A DNA stretch of 64,000 nucleotides from Paracoccaceae bacterium (GTDB lineage: Bacteria > Pseudomonadota > Alphaproteobacteria > Rhodobacterales > Rhodobacteraceae). The notes under the pieces are model-generated. The model saw only the letters and a program-made list of their open reading frames with translations. It had not been told where the DNA came from and did not search any database. Shown here in pieces: positions 9,542 through 19,381 of the stretch; the first letter of the stretch is position 1, and every line of letters begins with the position of its first letter. The position numbers and the translations under genes are program-made. The stretch lies in the NCBI GenBank assembly GCA_024636555.1, contig JAGXGW010000023.1, positions 1 to 64,000 of the forward strand, in the 5' to 3' direction.

Positions 9542-10216
9542 ATGAGCGGGAAAACACTTTTTATCACGGGCGCATCAAGCGGAATCGGGGCGGCAACGGC
9601 GCGCTTGGCCGTTTCTCAGGGTTGGACAGTCGGGCTTTTTGCGCGCTCGGAAGACAAGTTGGCAGCGCTGGTGGAAGAGTTCGGGGCGCGGGCGATGGCC
9701 TTGCCGGGTGATGTGACCGATTTTACGAGTGTGAAAGCGGCCATCGATGCTTTCGTGCAAGAGAAGGGTCCGCTGGACGCTGCATTCGCCAATGCCGGCA
9801 TGGGCCTGTCCGCCGCAGGCACCGAGAAGGGCGAGCCGGAGGAATGGGAGCGCATGGTGGGCGTGAACGTCCTCGGCGTCCTGTGGACCGTCAAGGCCGC
9901 GATGCCGCATCTGGCGCAGCGGGCGGGGCATATGGTGCTGACAGGCTCTGCCGCCGGACGACGCCATATTTCGGGCTCGGTTTACGGCGCGACGAAATGG
10001 TTCGTACACGGATACGGGGGCAACCTGTCCGAGGAGATGAAGGAATTCGGGGGCCGCTGCACGGTGATCGCGCCGGGCATGGTCGATACACCTTTTTTTG
10101 ACGAGCCGAAGCCGGAGAAACTGCAGCCCGAAGATGTGGCCCGCGCCGTGCTCTTCGCGCTTGAGGCCGATCCGCGCTGCGCATTGAACGAAATGTTCCT
10201 GATGCCGACGCAGTAA
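9542..10216 (+). CDS. SDR family NAD(P)-dependent oxidoreductase (YdfG-like)
   Basis: TLFITGASSGIGAATARLA, NAG, YGATKWFVHG. Confidence 0.93.
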   Translation: MSGKTLFITGASSGIGAATARLAVSQGWTVGLFARSEDKLAALVEEFGARAMALPGDVTDFTSVKAAIDAFVQEKGPLDAAFANAGMGLSAAGTEKGEPEEWERMVGVNVLGVLWTVKAAMPHLAQRAGHMVLTGSAAGRRHISGSVYGATKWFVHGYGGNLSEEMKEFGGRCTVIAPGMVDTPFFDEPKPEKLQPEDVARAVLFALEADPRCALNEMFLMPTQ

Positions 10217-10393
10217 CGGCGCTTCGGGAAAGCCGCCGGGGCTGTTGGAAGATATGCGGCAATGATGCCACAACGCGGGATACACGGCTTGACCGCGTGG
10301 CGAAACGCGTCTTCCATATGGCCGCGGCGGTGTCACCGTATGAGTGTTAGTAGAGGGTCCGGTCATCATGCTTGAATATATCAGGGGCAGCGT

Positions 10394-11080
10394 ATGAAAA
10401 CGGATGATGTCGCGGCCGAGTGCCACACGGTTATGGTGCCGAATTCGCCCTACTTGAACGAGAACCGGATCGCACGGATCAATGCGGGGCGCTACGAGGG
10501 CGAGGAAATCCGCGGCGCACTGCATGTCACCGGCCCTGACGACAGGGTCCTTGAAATGGGTGCAGGACTTGGGGTTGTGGGGGCTATCTGCGCCAAGAAC
10601 CAGAAGCCGCAAAAGGTTGTTTCCTTCGAGGCAAATCCTGCGTTGTTGCCGCACATCAACGCGCTTTACGAGATGAACGCGCTGCAAGACCGGATCACGG
10701 TGAGAAACGCTGTTGTGCTGTCCGAGCCGGATTGCCCCGAGACTGTCGCGTTTCATGTGCAGAACTCCTACCTCGGCTCCTCGCTTTTGTTGAAAGCCGA
10801 CCGCAAGACCACCCAGATCGACGTGCCGACGGCGGCGTTCGAGGACATCCGGCAGGAACTCTCTCCGACGGTGCTGCTCTGTGATATAGAGGGTGGCGAA
10901 CTGGCGTTTCTGGAACATGCCGATCTGTCCGGTATCAGGGCCGTCGTGATGGAATTCCATCCCGAAGCTTACGGCATTGCGGGGATGCGGAAATGTAAAG
11001 ATATTCTCAGGTCGGCTGGTTTCGTGAAAGAGGATGACCTCTCGTCGCGCACTGTCTGGACTTGCACCAGAGCCGTGTAG
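10394..11080 (+). CDS. FkbM family methyltransferase (copy 1)
   Basis: RVLEMGAGLGVVGAI SAM motif; SFEANPALLPHI; LLCDIEGGELAFLEHADLSGIRAVVMEFHPE. Confidence 0.85.
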   Translation: MKTDDVAAECHTVMVPNSPYLNENRIARINAGRYEGEEIRGALHVTGPDDRVLEMGAGLGVVGAICAKNQKPQKVVSFEANPALLPHINALYEMNALQDRITVRNAVVLSEPDCPETVAFHVQNSYLGSSLLLKADRKTTQIDVPTAAFEDIRQELSPTVLLCDIEGGELAFLEHADLSGIRAVVMEFHPEAYGIAGMRKCKDILRSAGFVKEDDLSSRTVWTCTRAV

Positions 11081-11083
11081 AAC

Positions 11084-12202
11084 ATGGATGTTCAGCTTGA
11101 CCGCGTGATCCCGGATCAACCGCCCATGCCAGACGCCGGGTGGTCGCAGGCGGTCGAGATCCTTCCCGGTGCCGTTGTGGTTCCGGCGAAGTCCAGCGCG
11201 TTCCAGCAGCCTGCCGGCGTCCTGCGGTCAGACGGCAGCTATTGCGGAACAGATGCTTTGTGGCGCAATCACCGGCCCCTGACCGTTGCACCGGAACGGC
11301 CTGACACTGTCTCTCACACGCTCGCGGGTCGTTGGATCTGGGGCGGCGTGCTCTGGGCGCATTTCGGGCATTTTCTGGTGGAAAGCACCGGACGGCTCTG
11401 GGGGATTGCTGCGGCGCAAGGCAAGATCGACGGGATCGCCTTTATACTGAAAAGACCGGGTCGCGCGGGCGAATTACACGGATTCCAGCAGGCTTTTTTT
11501 GATCTTTGCGGGATTACCGTTCCGGTGAAGATCATTGATGCGCCAACAGCGTTCGAGGAACTGGTCGTGCCCGGTCAGGGGTTCGGACTTGGGCAGATCA
11601 TCCAAGGCACGCCGCAGTTTCGTGGCTATATCACGCAGAGTTTCGGCAAGGATGTCCCGCCGGAGGGGAGCGAAAAGCTCTATATCTCAAGGTCCTTGCT
11701 CGGCCTGAACAAAGGCGGGCTGATCGGCGAGGACGAGGTTGAGATGCGTCTGGCCCAAGAGGGCTACGAGATCTTCCACCCCCAGAAGCATGACATGCGG
11801 ACGCAAATCGCCCGCTACAAAGCCGCCACCCATATCGTTGCGGCGGAAGGCTCGGCGCTGCATATGTTCGGGATGGTCGGGCAGCCCGATCAGAAAGTCG
11901 CCATGCTGATGCGGCGGCAATCGGCGGCATCCGACCAGATCGTCGCGCATCTGCAAAGTTTTTGCGGGATAGAGATCGCGCAGATCAAGCAGCTTCGCGC
12001 CATCTACAAAATGAAAGGCGGCGCCAAGAAGCGCCATGATCTGGGCGTCCTGTCCTTGCCGGATGTGCAGAAGGAACTGGCGGCGCTGGGCTTCATCCGT
12101 GACGGTGGTGCCGCGTGGGAGGAAAAGGGCTGGCCAGACGTAAAAGCCATCGTGAAGGGCAAGTACGAGAAGCGCCGGGTCGGTACAACCGATACGCCAT
12201 AA
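11084..12202 (+). CDS. glycosyltransferase family 61 protein
   Basis: GGVLWAHFGHFLVESTGRLWGI, LYISRSLLGLNKGGLIGEDEVE, HIVAAEGSALHMFGM typical of GT61/DUF563. Confidence 0.85.
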   Translation: MDVQLDRVIPDQPPMPDAGWSQAVEILPGAVVVPAKSSAFQQPAGVLRSDGSYCGTDALWRNHRPLTVAPERPDTVSHTLAGRWIWGGVLWAHFGHFLVESTGRLWGIAAAQGKIDGIAFILKRPGRAGELHGFQQAFFDLCGITVPVKIIDAPTAFEELVVPGQGFGLGQIIQGTPQFRGYITQSFGKDVPPEGSEKLYISRSLLGLNKGGLIGEDEVEMRLAQEGYEIFHPQKHDMRTQIARYKAATHIVAAEGSALHMFGMVGQPDQKVAMLMRRQSAASDQIVAHLQSFCGIEIAQIKQLRAIYKMKGGAKKRHDLGVLSLPDVQKELAALGFIRDGGAAWEEKGWPDVKAIVKGKYEKRRVGTTDTP

Positions 12203-12226
12203 GCGCGCGGCACCCCGTGTACTCTG

Positions 12227-12859
12227 TTACTCGGGTCTTTTCGTGTTCTCATTGGCAACACCCCACCAAGGCAGATCAAAGCCCAAGAACCCACCCACTT
12301 TTTGCGGCGCTTGCGGATCGGTGATGTCGTATTCCAGAAAATCATCCGCACCGGCAAAGACCTGACGGCAAAAGGCGTAATGCCCCTCGATCCATCTGAT
12401 ACGTTCCTCGGGGGTGGTACCAAAGCCCTGCGGCATACCGGGAACCGGACTGGCGGGCAGGCGCAGCCGTCCCAGGTCCGACCAGCGTTCCATGCTGTCG
12501 GACAGCGCTTGCGGCTCGCGGTAGGTCAGGATGAAACGCGCGCCGGGATAATGCCGACGGATCGCATGCAACAGCCCCCAATCTGTTTGTGGCCAAAGGC
12601 AGAACCCCTTGCGGACGATGCTGATCTCTGTGAACGCGTCGAACTCCGGCATCAGCGCCAGCGGATCACCATGGGCAAAATAGCCGTCATACATCAGCTT
12701 GCCGACAAAAGTGCGGATGATCTCGCGGTTCTCGGTCTGTCCGCTGCGGATGCGCCAGTCAGCTACGTTGAAACCGGCCTGTTTGAGGGCTTCGCCCAGC
12801 GTTGTCGTGCCCGATTTGGGAAGTCCGAGATTGATGATCTTGCGGGTCGCTTCGGGCAT
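12227..12859 (-). CDS. sulfotransferase family protein
   Basis: IINLGLPKSGTTTLGEALKQAGF PAPS-binding P-loop, ARFILTYREPQALSDSMERW 3'-phosphate loop; start set at MPEATRK. Confidence 0.85.
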   Translation of the reverse strand: MPEATRKIINLGLPKSGTTTLGEALKQAGFNVADWRIRSGQTENREIIRTFVGKLMYDGYFAHGDPLALMPEFDAFTEISIVRKGFCLWPQTDWGLLHAIRRHYPGARFILTYREPQALSDSMERWSDLGRLRLPASPVPGMPQGFGTTPEERIRWIEGHYAFCRQVFAGADDFLEYDITDPQAPQKVGGFLGFDLPWWGVANENTKRPE

Positions 12860-13086
12860 CACGGTTTCCAATCGCAAACATGCGCCCCTGAACCAAAACA
12901 TGCGGGCCGCTCGCGGAAGTTATGGGGAGAGCGCTGTCATGACAAGGTAGCAAACTATCATGGACGCCTTTAGACATCAGACATTATGCGCGCGCGCCAC
13001 ATGGCTCCGGGCGGGATTTTTGCACTGACGTCACTGGATTGCTGCGCGCCCCTTGGCTATACAAACGAAGTCTTTAAGAGGTCGGT

Positions 13087-13815
13087 ATGCTAACAGATGA
13101 TATCTCCCGGAGCGGTCACGCGACGATCGACTGCCAGACGGTCATCACATCGCGCGGGGTCAAGCTGCCTGACGATCATAGGTATCTGTCCGACAGGCAC
13201 CGCAAACTCCTGCAAAAAGACAACTATGAGAGCAAGGAAGCCGAAGCCGCGCTGAAAGCGGTGAAATCCAGCGACATTGTCATGGAACTGGGCGGTGGGC
13301 TGGGGTTCATGTCGTCGTTGATCATGATGAACCGCAAGCCGGAAGCCTATCATCTGTTCGAGGCCAATCCGGCGCTCATACCCTATATCCGCGCTGTGCA
13401 CCGGTTCAACGGGCTTGAGGGGATAGACGTGCGCAATGCGATGCTTGATACCGAGGCAGCAGAGGCTGCGAACTTTTACGTGCGCAATGATTTTCTGGCC
13501 TCTTCCATGGCGGACGATCTCGGCGATGCAAATGGCGGTGTCATCCGCGTGGAGCAGGTTCCTGTTCTGGCGATCAACGCCGTCATGCGAGAGATCAAGC
13601 CGAGCTTTCTGGTCTGCGATATTGAAGGGGCGGAAGCGCGCATTCTTCCCAAGGCTGATTTGTCATCACTTCGCGCTGTTCTGATCGAACTTCACCCCCA
13701 AACCACGGGCCAGAGCGGTATTCAGGCGGTGTTTGATGTGATGCACGCCCATGGCCTGACATATTTTCCCCGCGCCTCCGAGGGCAAAGTGGTTCTGTTC
13801 AAGAAGGACTGGTGA
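13087..13815 (+). CDS. FkbM family methyltransferase (copy 2)
   Basis: IVMELGGGLGFMSSL, LFEANPALIPYIRAVH, FLVCDIEGAEARILPKADLSSLRAVLIELHPQ; clear paralogue of 10394..11080. Confidence 0.85.
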   Translation: MLTDDISRSGHATIDCQTVITSRGVKLPDDHRYLSDRHRKLLQKDNYESKEAEAALKAVKSSDIVMELGGGLGFMSSLIMMNRKPEAYHLFEANPALIPYIRAVHRFNGLEGIDVRNAMLDTEAAEAANFYVRNDFLASSMADDLGDANGGVIRVEQVPVLAINAVMREIKPSFLVCDIEGAEARILPKADLSSLRAVLIELHPQTTGQSGIQAVFDVMHAHGLTYFPRASEGKVVLFKKDW

Positions 13816-13971
13816 CGCAGGCCGCTTTTCAGGTGGGTTCAAGCCAGTAATCTCGGGCAATATTACAGCGGTTTTCCGACCGATTCAGGCATGGCTTTTT
13901 GAGCCCGCCTCGCGCAGTCTGCGGCGACGATCAAACGGACAACCGATACCGACACAGAAAGCCCTGACCCC

Positions 13972-15042
13972 ATGCTGATCTCCGCTCATGACCTGACCGC
14001 GCTGGCCACCGCAATTATTGCCCATGCGGGTGGCGCGCCGGATGCGGCCGCCAGAATTGCGACACGGCTCGTCGGTGCGAATCTGACAGGCCATGACAGC
14101 CACGGCGTCGGCATGATCCCGGCCTATGTAGAGGGGATAAAGGCAGGCGAGTTGCATCCCGATGCCGCGGCAAAGGTGGTGCGCGACAACGGGCCGTTCC
14201 TGTTGGTGGACGGGCAGCAAGGCTTTGGACACATCATTGCCGAACAGGCGATGGAGATGGCGATTGCGCGTGCCCGCAGCAGTCAGTTTGCCGTTCTTTC
14301 ACTCCGCAACAGTTTCCATCTGGGACGGCTGGGCGACTGGGGTGCCATGGCGGCAGAGGCCGGGTTCATCTGCATCATCTACGCCAATGTGCAGACACCC
14401 AAACCGCTTGTGGCACCTTTCGGTGGCAGCGACGGGCGGTTTGTCACCAACCCCTATTGCACGGCGATCCCCGCGACCGACAAGACCCCGATGTTCCTGC
14501 TGGACATGGCGACCAGCACGATTGCCAAGGGCAAGGCCCGCGTCGCCTATCTCAGCGGCAAACAGGTGCCCGAAGGCGCGCTGATCGACGCGCAGGGCAG
14601 GGCGACGACGGACCCCGCGGTTATGTTCGACGATCCACTGGGCGCGCTGACAACCTTCGGGTTGCACAAGGGGTTCGGACTGGCCTTGCTGGGCGATATC
14701 CTTGGCGGTTCCTTCAGCGGGGGCGGGGCCTATCTGCCGGAACGTCAGGTGCCCTCGCGCATCCTGAACCACATGATGGCGATCCTGATCGACCCTGACG
14801 CCTTCGGGACCGCCGATGATTTCGCCACCGATATGGACCGGTATGCCGCATGGGTCAAAGCCTCTCCGCCTGCGCCGGGCGTGGAAGCCGTGCAGTTTCC
14901 CGGCGATCCCGAGCGCCGCAGCGCGCAGATGCGGCAGGCCGAAGGCATCCCGATTGATCCGGGCACATGGGGCCAGTTGCTGGAAACCGCCAGATCGGTC
15001 GGTGTGCCGGAGCAGGAGTTGGCGCGCTACGCCGCAGCCTGA
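13972..15042 (+). CDS. Ldh family oxidoreductase (malate/L-lactate/ureidoglycolate dehydrogenase type)
   Basis: NLTGHDSHGVGMIPAYVEGIKAG, LLVDGQQGFGHIIAEQAME, LRNSFHLGRLGDWG, LDMATSTIAKGKARVA. Confidence 0.93.
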   Translation: MLISAHDLTALATAIIAHAGGAPDAAARIATRLVGANLTGHDSHGVGMIPAYVEGIKAGELHPDAAAKVVRDNGPFLLVDGQQGFGHIIAEQAMEMAIARARSSQFAVLSLRNSFHLGRLGDWGAMAAEAGFICIIYANVQTPKPLVAPFGGSDGRFVTNPYCTAIPATDKTPMFLLDMATSTIAKGKARVAYLSGKQVPEGALIDAQGRATTDPAVMFDDPLGALTTFGLHKGFGLALLGDILGGSFSGGGAYLPERQVPSRILNHMMAILIDPDAFGTADDFATDMDRYAAWVKASPPAPGVEAVQFPGDPERRSAQMRQAEGIPIDPGTWGQLLETARSVGVPEQELARYAAA

Positions 15043-15164
15043 CGGCGTGGTCTGAACGCCGCCACCTTGGCGTGATGTGCGGAGCGCGCATTTTCCGTGC
15101 AATCTGCGCGCGGGCGAGCGGGGCTGCATGCCTTGCGGGTACCAAGTGATTTGTCAGTGACGCT

Positions 15165-16940
15165 GTGTTCTGCTTGAGTAGGTGCATGACCCGCCCCCGC
15201 CCCAAAAAACCCGATACATACAGTTTTGATCGCGCCCTGGCGGCGATGATCGCCCGCATCTATCCCGCCGCCGATACCAATGATCTGGCCCGGCAATGTA
15301 TACAGGCCTTCTGGCCGGACGGGCAGCACCGCCGCAAGCGGGGCCGCGCACGCGACAACAGGCTGTGGTCGCAGGGGGATGTCCTGCTGATCACCTATGG
15401 CAATTCGCTGTTGGACGGCGCGCATAAACCGCTCGACCTGCTGAATGATTTCCTGCGCCGATACTTGCGTGACATGGTGAACGGCGTACATGTCCTGCCG
15501 TTCTTTCCCTTCACATCGGATGACGGATTTGCCGTTACCGATTTCCGTGCGGTCAATTCGCAACTGGGTGACTGGTCCGATATCAACCGGATCGCGGGCG
15601 AGTTTCAGCTGATGTCCGATCTGGTGCTCAACCATGTGTCCAGTCAGGGCGCATGGTTCAATGCCTACAGTCAAGGCAAGCCGCCCTACGACAGGTTCTT
15701 TTTTGAGGCCTCGCCCGAGGACGATCTGGCGATGGTCGTGCGGCCGCGCACCACACCGCTGTTGCAGGAGGTCGAGACAAGCAACGGGCCGCGCCATGTC
15801 TGGTGCACCTTCAGCCATGACCAGATCGATCTGGATTTCCGCAACCCCGAGGTGCTGCTGGAATTCCTGCGGATCATCCGCCTGCATATGGACAACGGGG
15901 TGCGGATCATCCGGCTGGATGCGGTGGCGTTCCTGTGGAAAGAGGCGGGTTCGCCCTCCATCCACCTGCCGCAGACCCATGCGATCGTCAAGCTGATCCG
16001 CCTGCTGTGCGACTATGCGGTGGAGCCTGTCATTCTCGTGACGGAAACCAATGTCCCCAAGGCTGAAAACCTGAGCTATTTCGGCAGGGGGGACGAGGCG
16101 CATGTGATCTATAATTTCCCGCTGCCGCCGCTCATTCTGCATGCGATGATGTCCGGCTCGGCCAGCCATCTGGTGGAATGGCAGCGCCGGATGCCGCCCG
16201 CGCCGCTGGGCTGCGCCTATCTGAATTTCACCGCCAGCCATGACGGCATCGGCATGCGCCCGGCCGAAGGGTTGCTGTCGGCGCAGGATCAGGCGGCGGT
16301 CATTACCACGGTGCGCCGGATCGGCGGGCTGGTGTCAATGCGCGGCCTGCCCTGCGGCGGCGAGGCGCCCTACGAGTTGAACACCACCTTCTTCGATGCG
16401 ACCAGCCAGACCTTCGAGGGGCCTGACGACCATCATCTGGCGCGGTTCTTTTGCTCGCAGACCATCGTGATGTCACTGGAAGGTATCCCCGCGTTCTACA
16501 TCCATTCGCTGCTGGCGACGCCGAATGACCATGACGGCGTGGAAAAGCGCGGCATGAACCGCGCGATCAACCGGCATCGCTGGGACTACACGGCCCTGCG
16601 CGCACGGCTTGAGCGGCCCGAGACGGATCAGGCGCAAGTGATGGAAGGGCTGCGCGCGCGCCTGCGTATCCGTCGCAAACAGCCCGCCTTCCACCCGAAC
16701 GCGACGCAGTTCACGATCCACACTGCCGATGACCGTATCTTCGGGATCTGGCGGCAGAGCCTTGACCGTCAGCAATCCATTTTCGCGCTGCATAATGTCA
16801 GCGCCGAAACGGTGATCCTTCCGTTGATCCGTCTCAACCTGATCGACGATGAGGACTGGACCGACCTGTTGTCAGGCGAGCGGATCGGGGATGAGGATAT
16901 CATCCTTGCCCCTTATCAATGCCGCTGGATCAGCAACTAG
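15165..16940 (+). CDS. GH13 (subfamily 18-like) sucrose-phosphorylase family enzyme, probable glucosylglycerate phosphorylase
   Basis: NGVHVLPFFPFTSDDGFAVTDFRAVNSQLGDWSDI, MSDLVLNHVSSQGAWF, GVRIIRLDAVAFLWKEAG, FTASHDGIGMRP, LEGIPAFYIHSLLATPND; substrate inferred from the neighbouring GpgS/GpgP-like genes; start may be 15186. Confidence 0.85.
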   Translation: MFCLSRCMTRPRPKKPDTYSFDRALAAMIARIYPAADTNDLARQCIQAFWPDGQHRRKRGRARDNRLWSQGDVLLITYGNSLLDGAHKPLDLLNDFLRRYLRDMVNGVHVLPFFPFTSDDGFAVTDFRAVNSQLGDWSDINRIAGEFQLMSDLVLNHVSSQGAWFNAYSQGKPPYDRFFFEASPEDDLAMVVRPRTTPLLQEVETSNGPRHVWCTFSHDQIDLDFRNPEVLLEFLRIIRLHMDNGVRIIRLDAVAFLWKEAGSPSIHLPQTHAIVKLIRLLCDYAVEPVILVTETNVPKAENLSYFGRGDEAHVIYNFPLPPLILHAMMSGSASHLVEWQRRMPPAPLGCAYLNFTASHDGIGMRPAEGLLSAQDQAAVITTVRRIGGLVSMRGLPCGGEAPYELNTTFFDATSQTFEGPDDHHLARFFCSQTIVMSLEGIPAFYIHSLLATPNDHDGVEKRGMNRAINRHRWDYTALRARLERPETDQAQVMEGLRARLRIRRKQPAFHPNATQFTIHTADDRIFGIWRQSLDRQQSIFALHNVSAETVILPLIRLNLIDDEDWTDLLSGERIGDEDIILAPYQCRWISN

Positions 16941-17286
16941 CGGAGCTACCTGAGGAACGTTTCCCGCACCCCGGGCGATGAGCCGCGCCTGTCAGCTAGG
17001 CGGGCAATTTTCGACGTTCAAGTCTGTTTCTGCGCGGGATATGTCCGCGCGCGGAACAAGGCGCGCAGCGCCGCCGCGCATCGCCGGGCCGCCCCCCGGC
17101 ACGGCGATTTGGCAGATGCAGGTGCAGGTCTAGAGGTCGGGCGGATTTGGCAGGCATAAATTGCCATACCGGAAGGTGGCATCGCCGCACCGTGGCCCGA
17201 CGCTGCGCGGCTCGTTGACAGTCCGCTCAGGGCTCCGGGCAAACATGGGGAATCTTGTGTCAAGTGGCACACGCTAGAGGAACGCT

Positions 17287-18507
17287 TTACTGATATTCCT
17301 CCGCATCGCCTGCCACAGCAGAGTGCAGATCGCGCAGAAAGTCCGGATCGGCGGAATGGACGCGGTTCCAGGTCGGGATGAACGGGGTTTCGTGCGGGTT
17401 GTCCAGAAATGTCTGACCCGCGCGCATGATGTTCTCGGCGAACAGCTCGATCGAGGCTTCCTCGGCATGGCGGTCCAGTTGCAGCCCGTTCATCCTGGCA
17501 TCGGAGTGATAGGCCTCCAGCAGGTCCAGCGCGCTGCGGTAGTAGGTCGCTTTCAGCGTACGAAAGACATTGGTGGTAAACACTGTCCCGTCGGCGGCCA
17601 GCTTGCGGAAAATCGCCTTGCAGATATCCGTGGACATGCGGTTGAGGCCGGTCGTCGCATCCTCGGTGCTCAGGGACTGGTGCTTGTGGTCATAGGCATC
17701 GGCGATCTCCACCTGACAGACGGCAGAGGGCGCCAGATTGCGCCATGCTTCCGACAACACCCCGATCTCCAGCCCCCAGTCCGAGGGAATACGCAGATCG
17801 GGCAGGATATTGGTCCGCATCGCAAATTCACCCGACAGCGGATAGCGGAAGGCGCGCAGGTAATCGAGGTAATCACGGTCCCCCACGACACGCTTGAGCG
17901 CGATCAGCAGCGGGCTGACCAGTAACCGTGTGACCCGCCCGTTGAGCTTGTCCTGCCCGATCCGTGCATAATAGCCCTTGGCCAGTTGGAACGGAAAGGT
18001 CGGATTGGCCACCGGATAGATCAGCCGTGCCAGCATCTCGTTGGTATAGGTCAGGATATCGCAATCGTGGATCGCCATCACGGCGCTGTCCTGACAGCCG
18101 ATCAGATAGCCCATCGCGGTCCAGACATTCTTGCCTTTGCCTTGCTCGACGGGGCCAAGGCCCATGTTCTCCAGCCGCTTTTCAAGGTCGCGCATGCGGG
18201 GACTGTCGTTCCAGATCACCCCATGGTTCTGGCCAAGATCGGCGAAAAAGCTGCGTGCATGGCGGAACTGTTCCTCGGTTGCCTGATCCAGCCCGATGAT
18301 GATCCGGTGCAGATAGGTGACGCGGGACAGCTCGGCCAGAATGTTTGGCATCGCCTCGGTTTCAAGCTCGGAATAGAGGCAGGGCAGGATGAGCGCCATT
18401 TTCCGCGTCTGGCCAAAGGTCTCCAACTCGTAGGTGAGATCTTCGAGGGCGCGGGTCCGCAGATTGTGCAGCGTGGCGATGTGGCCGTTCTGATGAAAAT
18501 CAACCAT
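17287..18507 (-). CDS. glycosyltransferase, glucosyl-3-phosphoglycerate synthase-like
   Basis: MALILPCLYSELETEAMPNILAELSRV, VEQGKGKNVWTAMGYLIG, AIHDCDILTYT, LSGEFAMRTNILPDLRIPSDWGLEIGVLSE; start overlaps the upstream stop. Confidence 0.82.
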   Translation of the reverse strand: MVDFHQNGHIATLHNLRTRALEDLTYELETFGQTRKMALILPCLYSELETEAMPNILAELSRVTYLHRIIIGLDQATEEQFRHARSFFADLGQNHGVIWNDSPRMRDLEKRLENMGLGPVEQGKGKNVWTAMGYLIGCQDSAVMAIHDCDILTYTNEMLARLIYPVANPTFPFQLAKGYYARIGQDKLNGRVTRLLVSPLLIALKRVVGDRDYLDYLRAFRYPLSGEFAMRTNILPDLRIPSDWGLEIGVLSEAWRNLAPSAVCQVEIADAYDHKHQSLSTEDATTGLNRMSTDICKAIFRKLAADGTVFTTNVFRTLKATYYRSALDLLEAYHSDARMNGLQLDRHAEEASIELFAENIMRAGQTFLDNPHETPFIPTWNRVHSADPDFLRDLHSAVAGDAEEYQ

Positions 18508-19303
18508 GAGGTTCCAGTCCTTTTTTCTGCTCAAGCCGGTCCAGCAGCGCCAGAACCGCGAAGTTCCAGCCCTGCGGGCCGGGGTCTTCAGTGCGGATGA
18601 TGCGGCCCCCCTCCTCCCCTTCGAGGGGAGGCAGGCGCGTGTGATGCGGATTGGCAATGACCACGCCGATATCGGCCGCCTCCAGCATCTCGATGTCGTT
18701 GGGGGCATCGCCAAGGGCAATGACATGACGTGGTTGATACTGCGCTGTCACCTCGGCCATCCGGTCAGCCTTTGTCTTGCCGAAAGAGAGCGTCAGGAAC
18801 CGCCCGCCCTGACGGGCGCTGATGCCCAGCCCGTCCAGCGCCGCGACAAAGGCAGCACGTGTGTCCTCGTCGCCCAGCCACAGCCCCGGCTCCGAGAAGG
18901 CGCGCGCCTTGGCGTGGGCCGCGTCATCAAGGGCAAGGCCGGTAGCTTCCACCAGCGCGGCCAAATCCATGTCGCCAAAGCCACGGAACAGCGCGCGCAG
19001 GTCTTTAGGAAGTCGGTCCAGTGCCGCGCGCAGTTTTGGATAATCCTCTGCCGGAGGCATGGCCGTGTCGTTGCTCAGCAAGCCCGCGCCGTTCTCGACG
19101 ATAGCAGGATAGGCCGTCAGCCCCATTCGTTCCTGAAACACCGCGATCTCCGCGCCCGTCTTGCTGCTGGACAAGACAACCGGCGCACCGATGGCCGCCA
19201 GCCGGTCAAGCGCGGGGCGTGCGGGCGTCCAGTCATAACTGACATGATCCAGCAAAGTCCCGTCCAGATCGGTAAAGACAACAAGCGGCGTTGATGGTGT
19301 CAT
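18500..19303 (-). CDS. HAD-IIB hydrolase, mannosyl-/glucosyl-3-phosphoglycerate phosphatase-like
   Basis: VVFTDLDGTLLDH, PVVLSSSKTGAEI, FGKTKADRM, ALGDAPNDIEMLEAADIGVVIANPHH. Confidence 0.88.
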   Translation of the reverse strand: MTPSTPLVVFTDLDGTLLDHVSYDWTPARPALDRLAAIGAPVVLSSSKTGAEIAVFQERMGLTAYPAIVENGAGLLSNDTAMPPAEDYPKLRAALDRLPKDLRALFRGFGDMDLAALVEATGLALDDAAHAKARAFSEPGLWLGDEDTRAAFVAALDGLGISARQGGRFLTLSFGKTKADRMAEVTAQYQPRHVIALGDAPNDIEMLEAADIGVVIANPHHTRLPPLEGEEGGRIIRTEDPGPQGWNFAVLALLDRLEQKKGLEPHG

Positions 19304-19381
19304 GGCCCCAAGTGTCACGGGACCATGCCAAAGCTGCAAGGGGGAAAAGGCGCGCGGCCATGTGTTTTTCCCCGCCCGAGG

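Noticed and set aside
9575-11119. 514-aa minus-strand ORF opposite SDR and FkbM genes
   Set aside because: Antisense shadow of two recognised CDSs
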